From: Pseudomonadota bacterium
Lineage (GTDB): Bacteria; Pseudomonadota; Gammaproteobacteria; Burkholderiales; Ferrovaceae
DNA length: 11,102 nucleotides
NCBI GenBank assembly: GCA_021804705.1
Contig: JAJZHC010000031.1
Location: 1-11,102 of the forward strand
Reading direction: 5' to 3'
In this document: positions 5,862-11,102 of the stretch, in pieces
Numbering within the stretch: position 1 is the first letter of the stretch
How the letters are laid out: each line of letters starts with the position of its first letter
Made by a program: the position numbers and the translations under genes
Notes under the pieces: model-generated
What the model saw: only the letters and a program-made list of their open reading frames with translations
The model's database searches: none
What the model was told of the DNA's origin: nothing

Positions 5862-7205
5862 ATGACCCGATCCGACTCCTTCGTCAACTGGTTTCGCTCC
5901 GCGGCCCCGTACATCAATGCGTTTCGGGACCGCACGTTCGTCATCGCCTTTGGCGGGGAAGTGGTGGCCGACGGCAAGTTCATTGCGCTGACCCATGACC
6001 TCAACCTGCTGGAAAGCCTGGGGGTCCGCCTGGTCCTGGTGCATGGGGCACGACCCCAGACCGAGGCGCGTCTGTCGGCGCGTGGCGTCAAACCCCGTTA
6101 TGTCAATGGCACACGGGTGACAGACGCCCTGGCTTTGAGCTGTGTCATCGAGGCGGCGGCTACCCTGGGCTTTGAAATCGAGGCCCTGCTGTCCATGGGT
6201 GTGGCCAACTCGCCCATGGCGGGCTCGGACATCCGGGTGGCCAGTGGCAACTTTGTGACGGCCCGTCCCATTGGGGTGGTGGACGGCGTCGACTTCCAGC
6301 ACACGGGCCTGGTCCGAAAAATCGACGCCGTCGGCATTCGCAGACGACTGGATGATGAGGAGATCGTGCTGTTGCCACCCCTGGGATATTCTCCCACCGG
6401 TGAAATTTTCAACCTGACCGTGGAAGAGGTGGCCACGGCCACCGCGATTGCGCTCGGCGCAGAAAAGCTGATCTTCCTCACGAACACGCCCGGGGTTCTC
6501 AACAGTCAGGGAGAGACCATTTCAGAGTTGACGGCACAGGAGGCCGAGGCTTTGCTGAAAAGCGGCAAGCCACAGCCGGAAGACGTGGCGTTTTATCTGC
6601 CCTGCGCCGTGCGGGCCTGCCGCAGCACCGTGCCCAGGGTGCATCTGATCACGCGTCACGTGGACGGCGCCCTGATCCAGGAACTGTTCACCCGGGAAGG
6701 CATTGGTACCATGGTGATGCGCGACACGCATGATGTGCTGCGTTCTGCAAACCTGGAAGACGTTCCGGGGATAATCTCCCTCATCGAGCCCCTGGAAGCG
6801 GATGGCGTGCTGGTCAAGCGAAACCGGGTGCTGCTGGAGGGAGAAATCGATCGCTTCTCCGTGTTGACCCATGAAGGCAGAGTCATTGGCTGCGTGGCAC
6901 TCTATCCCCTGGCTGATGAAAGAGCTGGAGAACTGGCCTGTCTTGCCATCAACCCCGATTTCAGGAATCTGGGGCGAGGCGATGCCCTGTTGCGGCATGT
7001 AGAGCAACAGGCGCGAAAGATGGGCATCCGCCGCCTGTTTCTGTTGAGTACGCGTACCGGGCAATGGTTTGCCGAACGCGGATTCGTCGAGAGCGCCATC
7101 GATCAACTGCCACAGGCCAAACAGGAGCTCTACAACTACCAACGGCGCTCCAAGGTATTCATCAAACAAATTTCGGACAACATCGCCGCAAAGGTCAAAC
7201 CATGA
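5862..7205 (+). CDS. argA: N-acetylglutamate synthase (amino-acid N-acetyltransferase)
   Basis: Transfers acetyl from acetyl-CoA to glutamate, the first step of arginine synthesis. The 447-residue protein has the classical two-domain form. An amino-acid-kinase fold (about 1-290; FVIAFGGEVV, VHGARPQTEARL, SMGVANSPMAGSDI) normally binds the arginine feedback inhibitor. A C-terminal GNAT domain (about 300-440) carries the acetyl-CoA-binding loop NPDFRNLGRGDALL and the segment STRTGQWFAERGF. The start at 5862 was chosen because it gives the family N terminus and follows the rsmE stop by 7 nt; the frame is open back to 5715 but that part overlaps rsmE. There is no visible Shine-Dalgarno sequence before the ATG, so translation may be coupled to rsmE. 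The last bases overlap yggX in ATGA. Arginine feedback regulation is known for the family, not shown here. Confidence 0.96.
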   Translation: MTRSDSFVNWFRSAAPYINAFRDRTFVIAFGGEVVADGKFIALTHDLNLLESLGVRLVLVHGARPQTEARLSARGVKPRYVNGTRVTDALALSCVIEAAATLGFEIEALLSMGVANSPMAGSDIRVASGNFVTARPIGVVDGVDFQHTGLVRKIDAVGIRRRLDDEEIVLLPPLGYSPTGEIFNLTVEEVATATAIALGAEKLIFLTNTPGVLNSQGETISELTAQEAEALLKSGKPQPEDVAFYLPCAVRACRSTVPRVHLITRHVDGALIQELFTREGIGTMVMRDTHDVLRSANLEDVPGIISLIEPLEADGVLVKRNRVLLEGEIDRFSVLTHEGRVIGCVALYPLADERAGELACLAINPDFRNLGRGDALLRHVEQQARKMGIRRLFLLSTRTGQWFAERGFVESAIDQLPQAKQELYNYQRRSKVFIKQISDNIAAKVKP

Positions 7206-7474
7206 GTCGAAACGTTCACTGCATCAAGCTGCAACGAGAAGCCAAAGGACTGGATTTTCCGCCATACCCGGGGCCACTGGGGGTGCGCATTTTCAATGAG
7301 GTTTCGGAAGAGGCCTGGAAGCAGTGGATTGAAATGCAGAAAATGCTGATCAACGAAAACCGGCTCAACCTTGCGGACGCCAAGGCACGCCAATACCTCG
7401 CGCAGCAGATGGAAGCCCACTTTTTTGGTTCTGGAGCCGAGCAGGCCGTCGGCTACGTTCCTCCCTCCGCCTGA
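7202..7474 (+). CDS. yggX: Probable Fe(2+)-trafficking protein YggX
   Basis: A small cytoplasmic protein linked in enterobacteria to protection of iron-sulphur clusters and resistance to superoxide. It has 90 residues, as expected. The N terminus MSRNVHCIKLQREAKGLDF, with conserved Cys7, and the central segment RIFNEVSEEAWKQW followed by MLINENRLNL match the family closely. The start ATG at 7202 overlaps the argA stop as ATGA, so it is probably translated by re-initiation; the frame is open upstream to 7064 but lies inside argA. It is the last gene of rsmE-argA-yggX and ends 3 nt before the phoU stop on the opposite strand. Confidence 0.96.
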   Translation: MSRNVHCIKLQREAKGLDFPPYPGPLGVRIFNEVSEEAWKQWIEMQKMLINENRLNLADAKARQYLAQQMEAHFFGSGAEQAVGYVPPSA

Positions 7475-7485
7475 AGTTCAGGCGG
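7467..7485. terminator. Perfect palindrome between yggX and phoU, candidate two-way terminator
   Basis: CCGCCTGAA, one central G, then TTCAGGCGG make a perfect 9-bp inverted repeat. It holds both convergent stop codons (TGA at 7472-7474 on plus, TGA at 7480-7478 on minus), so each gene ends GCC TGA inside the same symmetric element. As RNA it would form a six- to seven-bp stem with a small loop on either strand. No T-run follows in either direction, so it is not a canonical intrinsic terminator. It may slow polymerase or protect 3' ends; function is inferred. Confidence 0.4.
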
Positions 7486-8182
7486 TGACGGTGCGTTCGA
7501 TCTCTTCCACCGAGGTGTGACGGACGTCCTTGCCCTTGACCAGGAAAATCACGTATTCGGCCATGTTTTTGGCATGATCGCCGATGCGCTCGATGGCCTT
7601 GGCGGCGAACAGGATCTCGATGGAATTGGAAATGGTGCGTGGGTCTTCCATCATGAAGGTGATGAGCTGTCGCAGGATGCCGCGGAACGATTCATCCACA
7701 TCCTGATCGTCGCGTAGCACCTGGGTGGCGCTGTTGGCATCCAGGCGGGCAAAGGCATCCAGGGCGCGCCCCAGCATGTGAACGGCCAATTGCGCGGCGT
7801 GGCGCAGATCCACCGGGCGAGGGGCGTGCAGGCGGTCCGGGCCATGGATCAGCTTGGCCATGCGGGCAATCTTTTCGGCTTCATCACCGATACGTTCCAG
7901 ATCCGTGATGGTTTTGATGATGGCCAACACCAGGCGCAGGTCACCGGCTGCCGGTTGGCGGCGCGCGATGATGTGCGTGCAGTCTTCGTCAATGCTCACT
8001 TCCAGGCCGTTGACGCGATGATCGTGGGCGATGACCTCATCGGCCAGCGCCATGTCTCCTTCATGCAGCGCTTCTACCGCCTTCTCGATCTGTTCTTCGA
8101 CAAGCCCTCCCATTTTGAGGACCTTGGCTCGAACGGTTTCCAGTTCTACATCAAATTGTTTGGCGATATGTTCTGTAGGCAT
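7478..8182 (-). CDS. phoU: Phosphate-signalling protein PhoU
   Basis: Links the Pst phosphate transporter to the PhoR/PhoB two-component system and keeps the Pho regulon off when phosphate is plentiful; it acts at the inner face of the membrane. The protein has 234 residues, the usual size, and is all-helical with two repeated three-helix halves. Each half carries the metal-binding signature: DLERIGDEAEKIA at about 94-106 and AIERIGDHAKNMAEY at about 197-210. The start at 8182 gives MPTEHIAKQFD and has GAGGA at 8197-8193, 10 nt upstream; the open frame extends to 8239 but only into rpiA. It follows rpiA by 16 nt and is probably co-transcribed. The pst and phoBR genes that often accompany phoU are not in this window. 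Confidence 0.96.
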   Translation of the reverse strand: MPTEHIAKQFDVELETVRAKVLKMGGLVEEQIEKAVEALHEGDMALADEVIAHDHRVNGLEVSIDEDCTHIIARRQPAAGDLRLVLAIIKTITDLERIGDEAEKIARMAKLIHGPDRLHAPRPVDLRHAAQLAVHMLGRALDAFARLDANSATQVLRDDQDVDESFRGILRQLITFMMEDPRTISNSIEILFAAKAIERIGDHAKNMAEYVIFLVKGKDVRHTSVEEIERTVTA

Positions 8183-8198
8183 GGTTGGGTTTTCCTCG

Positions 8199-8861
8199 CT
8201 AGCGGGTCGAGATGCGAACCCCTTCTCCGGTTGTGGCAAGAATCAGGACATCAGCAGGGCGTCGCGCAAAAATGCCGCACATGACCACGCCGGTAATGGC
8301 GGACAGCCGGGTTTCCATTTCAACGGGATTCTGGATTTCAAGATGATGAATATCCAGAATGATGTTGCCGTTATCCGTCACAAACCCTTCACGCAGGACA
8401 GGCTGTCCTCCCAGACGAACCACTTCCCGGGCCACGTAGCTGCGCGCCATGGGAACCACTTCCAGTGGCAGTGGAAAGTTGCCCAGCACGGGCACCAGCT
8501 TTTTTTCGTCGGCAATGCAGACAAATTGCCGGGCCACGGCGGCCACGATCTTTTCTCGCGTCAGGGCACCACCGCCCCCCTTGATCATGGCGAGATGGGA
8601 TGTGATTTCATCAGCGCCATCCACATAGACAGGCAGATCGTTGACGCTGTTGAGATCGTAAACCCGAATGCCTGCCGCCTTCAGGCGCAGCGTCGATGCT
8701 TCAGAGCTGGAGACGGCCCCTTCAATCCGGTTTTTGATGCTGGCCAGTTCCTGGATGAAAAAATTGACAGTGGAGCCGGTGCCCACGCCAATGATGGCGT
8801 CATCGGGAACATAATCCAGCGCAGCACGGGCCGCAGCAAATTTTAGGTCGTCCTGGTTCAT
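8199..8861 (-). CDS. rpiA: Ribose-5-phosphate isomerase A
   Basis: Interconverts ribose-5-phosphate and ribulose-5-phosphate in the pentose phosphate pathway and in regeneration of the CO2 acceptor in the Calvin cycle. The protein has 220 residues, as in E. coli (219). Active-site residues sit at the same numbers as in the E. coli enzyme: Thr31 in GVGTGSTVN, Asp81 and Asp84 in DGADEI, Lys94 in MIKGGGGAL, and Glu103 in TREK. The start at 8861 gives MNQDDLKFAAARAAL; the upstream ribosome site is weak (GCGAGAG). It is first in an rpiA-phoU unit and divergent from ilvA. Confidence 0.97.
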   Translation of the reverse strand: MNQDDLKFAAARAALDYVPDDAIIGVGTGSTVNFFIQELASIKNRIEGAVSSSEASTLRLKAAGIRVYDLNSVNDLPVYVDGADEITSHLAMIKGGGGALTREKIVAAVARQFVCIADEKKLVPVLGNFPLPLEVVPMARSYVAREVVRLGGQPVLREGFVTDNGNIILDIHHLEIQNPVEMETRLSAITGVVMCGIFARRPADVLILATTGEGVRISTR

Positions 8862-8974
8862 TCATGGCTCTCGCTTCAAGATTGCAGCATAACCCCAAGT
8901 GGGGAAGGGCTCAACCGGTTTTGGGAAATGCGGGAAAGTTTGTTACCCTCAAGGCATTCAGGGGTGAAATATTT
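8862..8974. promoter_or_regulatory. Divergent rpiA/ilvA intergenic region
   Basis: This 113-bp spacer must hold the promoters of both rpiA-phoU and ilvA. I see no convincing -35/-10 pair on either strand; the best plus-strand candidate is TTGGGA at 8921-8926 with TACCCT at 8944-8949, which is weak. A small hairpin, CCCC-AAGT-GGGG, lies at 8893-8904. A Shine-Dalgarno-like AGGGG (8960-8964) serves ilvA. No leader peptide rich in branched-chain codons, as in an attenuator, was seen. Confidence 0.4.
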
Positions 8975-10489
8975 ATGAAAATCGATTATCTGGAACGTAT
9001 TCTGAACGCAACCCGCGTTTACGATGTGGCCATCGAAAGCCCGTTGCAGGTGGCGCCGCTGCTCTCAAAGCGACTGGGCAATACGGTTTTGCTGAAACGG
9101 GAGGACCTGCAGCCCGTATTTTCCTTCAAACTGCGTGGTGCCTACAACAAGATGGCCTCGCTCACTCCCCGCGAACTGGCGCTCGGCGTCATTGCTGCCA
9201 GTGCGGGAAACCATGCCCAGGGCGTGGCATTGGCGGCGCAGCGTCTGTCCGCGCGCGCCCTCATCGTCATGCCCACGACCACCCCTTCCATCAAGATTGA
9301 AGCCGTGCGTGCCCGGGGCGCTGAAGTGATCCTGGAGGGTGTGTCCTACTCCGAGGCGCAGGAGCATGCACAGAAGCTGGCCAGGACGCATGGATATACT
9401 TTCGTACATCCTTATGATGATCCCGAAGTGATTGCCGGGCAGGGCACCATTGCCATGGAAATTCTGCGTCAGCATTCCCAGCCCATTGAAGCGATTTTTG
9501 TGGCGATCGGAGGGGGGGGGCTGATTTCCGGGGTGGCGGCCTATGTGAAGCGCGTGCGACCGGACATTCGCATCATAGGTGTACAGCCGCAGGATTCTGA
9601 TGCCATGAAGCAGTCGTTGGCAGCAGGTCGCCGTGTGCGCCTGGATCAGGTTGGATTGTTTGCCGATGGCGTGGCAGTGCGTCAAGTGGGGAAGGAAACC
9701 TTTCGCCTGTGCCAGACACTGGTGGACGAGATCGTGACCGTGGATACGGATGCCATTTGTGCTGCCGTCAAGGATGTCTTCGACGAGACGCGCGTGATCC
9801 TGGAGCCTGCGGGTGCGTTGGCCATTGCCGGCATGAAGCAGGTGGTGGCGCGCGACCGGCTGGACAAAAAGACGCTGGTGGCCATTGCCTGCGGCGCCAA
9901 CATGAACTTTGACCGGCTGCGTTTTATTGCGGAACGCGCCGAACTGGGTGAAAAACGCGAGGCAGTGTTTGCGGCCACGATTCCGGAACAGCCCGGCAGT
10001 TTCCGGAGGTTCTGCGAGTTATTGGGAGATCGCGCCGTGACGGAGTTCAATTACCGCTACGCGGATGAGCGTCAGGCCCATGTGTTTGTCGGCATATCTG
10101 TGGCACATGCCAAGGAGACGCGCGCATTACTGAAGTCATTCAACGCCCATGGCATCAAGACCCTGGACCTGACCGATAACGAGATGGCCAAGTTGCACGT
10201 GCGCCATCTGGTGGGTGGGCGCGCCCCGCAGGCGAGGCACGAAATGCTCTATCGCTTTGAGTTTCCCGAACGCCCCGGGGCGCTCCCCAAGTTTCTCAAC
10301 AGCATGAGCGAAGACTGGAACATCAGCCTTTTTCACTATCGCAACCATGGGGCCGACTATGGGCGGGTGTTGGTCGGGCTGCAGGTGCCACCCGAGGACA
10401 AGCGGGCCTTCCAGAAATTCCTGGCCCACCTGGGATACCCTTGGGTGGATGAAAGCAACAACCCGGCCTATGCGCTGTTTCTGGGTTAG
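8975..10489 (+). CDS. ilvA: Threonine dehydratase (deaminase), biosynthetic
   Basis: A PLP enzyme that converts threonine to 2-oxobutanoate and ammonia, the first committed step of isoleucine synthesis. It has 504 residues, like the long biosynthetic form. The catalytic domain (about 1-320) has the PLP lysine Lys52 in SFKLRGAYNKM, SAGNHAQG at 77-84, and the phosphate-binding GGGG at 179-182. Two ACT-like regulatory domains follow: one starting near EKREAVFAATIPEQPGSF and one near MLYRFEFPERPGALPKF. These bind isoleucine (inhibitor) and valine (activator) in known relatives. The start at 8975 gives MKIDYLERIL and has AGGGG 10 nt upstream; an ATG at 8864 is in frame but would abut the rpiA start and lacks a ribosome site. 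Glycines 179-182 lie in a run of nine G bases (9512-9520). The stop overlaps that of the aldehyde dehydrogenase by 4 bp. Confidence 0.97.
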   Translation: MKIDYLERILNATRVYDVAIESPLQVAPLLSKRLGNTVLLKREDLQPVFSFKLRGAYNKMASLTPRELALGVIAASAGNHAQGVALAAQRLSARALIVMPTTTPSIKIEAVRARGAEVILEGVSYSEAQEHAQKLARTHGYTFVHPYDDPEVIAGQGTIAMEILRQHSQPIEAIFVAIGGGGLISGVAAYVKRVRPDIRIIGVQPQDSDAMKQSLAAGRRVRLDQVGLFADGVAVRQVGKETFRLCQTLVDEIVTVDTDAICAAVKDVFDETRVILEPAGALAIAGMKQVVARDRLDKKTLVAIACGANMNFDRLRFIAERAELGEKREAVFAATIPEQPGSFRRFCELLGDRAVTEFNYRYADERQAHVFVGISVAHAKETRALLKSFNAHGIKTLDLTDNEMAKLHVRHLVGGRAPQARHEMLYRFEFPERPGALPKFLNSMSEDWNISLFHYRNHGADYGRVLVGLQVPPEDKRAFQKFLAHLGYPWVDESNNPAYALFLG

Positions 10490-11102
10490 GCCGGGTTTCT
10501 GATCCAGACCGTTTTGAGGTTGGTAAACTCCCGGATACCTTGCGAGGACAGCTCGCGACCAAAACCGGATTGCTTGGTGCCACCAAAGGGCAGGCGCGGG
10601 TCTGACCTCACCAACCCGTTGATGAAGGTGCAACCGGCATCAATCTGTGCTGCCAGCTGTTCAGCCCGCTCTATGTCCCGACTCCACACGGAAGAACCCA
10701 GCCCATAGGGCGTATCGTTGGCCAGCGTCAGGGCGTCGGCCTCATCTTTGGCGCGAACGATCAGGGCTACTGGCCCGAAGAGTTCCTGCAGCCAGATCGG
10801 GGATTGGGGGGTGATTCCGTCGAGAATCGTGGGGGCGTAAAACCAGCCCGGCCCTGGCAGCACATGCCCACCCAGCAGGGCCCTGGCGCCGCCAGAGAGC
10901 GCCGCCTTGACCTGCAGATCCAGATGGTCGCGCAAATCGCGACGGGCCATGGGCCCCAGCGTCGTGCCGGGGTCGAGGGGGTCTCCGGTTTTGAGGGCCG
11001 CCACCCGTTCGGCAAACAACGCCAGAAAATCCTCGGCAATTTCAGGCGCGAGGATGAATCGTTTGGCTGCAATGCAGGCCTGTCCGCAGTTCATGTAACG
11101 CG
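10486..11102 (-). CDS. Aldehyde dehydrogenase, succinate-semialdehyde dehydrogenase-like (5' end cut by window edge)
   Basis: An NAD(P)-dependent enzyme oxidising an aldehyde to an acid; only the C-terminal 204 residues are visible, out of a family length of about 450-490. The segment begins right at the active site: RYMNCGQACIAAKRF contains the catalytic Cys of the N-x-GQ-x-C motif. Further family motifs are GPMARRDLRDHL, the cofactor-site ELFGPVA, NDTPYGLGSSVWS, and the C-terminal LPFGGTKQSGFGREL followed by REFTNLKTVW. The C terminus resembles E. coli Sad (YneI) and other succinate-semialdehyde dehydrogenases more than betaine or acetaldehyde types, so a role in 4-aminobutyrate or succinate-semialdehyde use is possible. 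Other aldehydes cannot be ruled out. The ATG at 11094 is internal, not the start. It is convergent with ilvA, with overlapping stops and no spacer. Confidence 0.93.
   Translation of the reverse strand, partial: RYMNCGQACIAAKRFILAPEIAEDFLALFAERVAALKTGDPLDPGTTLGPMARRDLRDHLDLQVKAALSGGARALLGGHVLPGPGWFYAPTILDGITPQSPIWLQELFGPVALIVRAKDEADALTLANDTPYGLGSSVWSRDIERAEQLAAQIDAGCTFINGLVRSDPRLPFGGTKQSGFGRELSSQGIREFTNLKTVWIRNPA

Noticed and set aside
6522..7169. Minus-strand open frame of 215 codons opposite argA
   Set aside because: Antisense shadow of the GNAT half of argA; no recognisable motifs.
7778..8846. Plus-strand open frames opposite phoU and rpiA (7778-8284 and 8031-8846)
   Set aside because: Both are antisense to genes with complete catalytic motifs, and neither has a recognisable domain.
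8864..8974. N-terminal extension of ilvA from the ATG at 8864
   Set aside because: The extra 37 residues are not IlvA-like, the ATG lacks a ribosome site and it abuts the rpiA start; 8975 has a plausible ribosome site and the expected N terminus.
1..11102. CRISPR arrays, insertion sequences, attachment sites, tRNA or rRNA genes, defence or toxin-antitoxin genes
   Set aside because: None seen. The window is filled with housekeeping genes, and no spaced direct-repeat array, transposase or RNA-gene signature was recognised by eye.

Overview
The window is a compact stretch of a bacterial chromosome, moderately GC-rich by eye, with ten protein genes and almost no spare DNA. The proteins and gene pairings look betaproteobacterial: GAPDH, PGK and a PykA-type pyruvate kinase run as one unit, a CbbR-type LysR regulator is divergent to that unit, and ArgA is the classical kinase-fold plus GNAT fusion. 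CbbR beside gap-pgk suggests an organism that fixes CO2 by the Calvin cycle, such as a chemolithoautotroph. RuBisCO and phosphoribulokinase are not in the window, so autotrophy is inferred.

Left part (1-3374, minus strand): gap, pgk and pyk form one operon read leftwards; pyk runs off the left edge. gap and pgk are 4 nt apart, and pgk and pyk are 33 nt apart. The 202-bp region between gap and cbbR holds an AT-rich block with repeated TTATAA words at roughly helical spacing. Promoter-like elements for both directions overlap in this block, which is the most interesting regulatory DNA here.

Middle part (3375-7474): cbbR (plus) runs into an inositol-monophosphatase-family gene (minus), and their 3' ends overlap by 69 bp. 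That phosphatase gene is in turn divergent from rsmE with almost no spacer. rsmE, argA and yggX follow as a tight plus-strand set (7-nt gap, then an ATGA stop/start overlap).

Right part (7475-11102): yggX meets phoU tail to tail, with both stop codons inside one perfect 19-bp palindrome. rpiA and phoU form a minus-strand pair. ilvA is divergent from rpiA across a 113-bp spacer. ilvA ends with its stop codon overlapping that of an aldehyde dehydrogenase gene cut by the right edge.

Functionally, gap, pgk and rpiA serve both the Calvin cycle and central sugar metabolism. pyk leads triose carbon out to pyruvate, and ilvA and argA open the isoleucine and arginine pathways. The remaining genes are housekeeping: rRNA methylation, iron and oxidative stress, and phosphate signalling. 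I saw no mobile element, CRISPR array, tRNA, rRNA or defence system. No undescribed system is evident; the notable points are regulatory DNA and unusual gene junctions.
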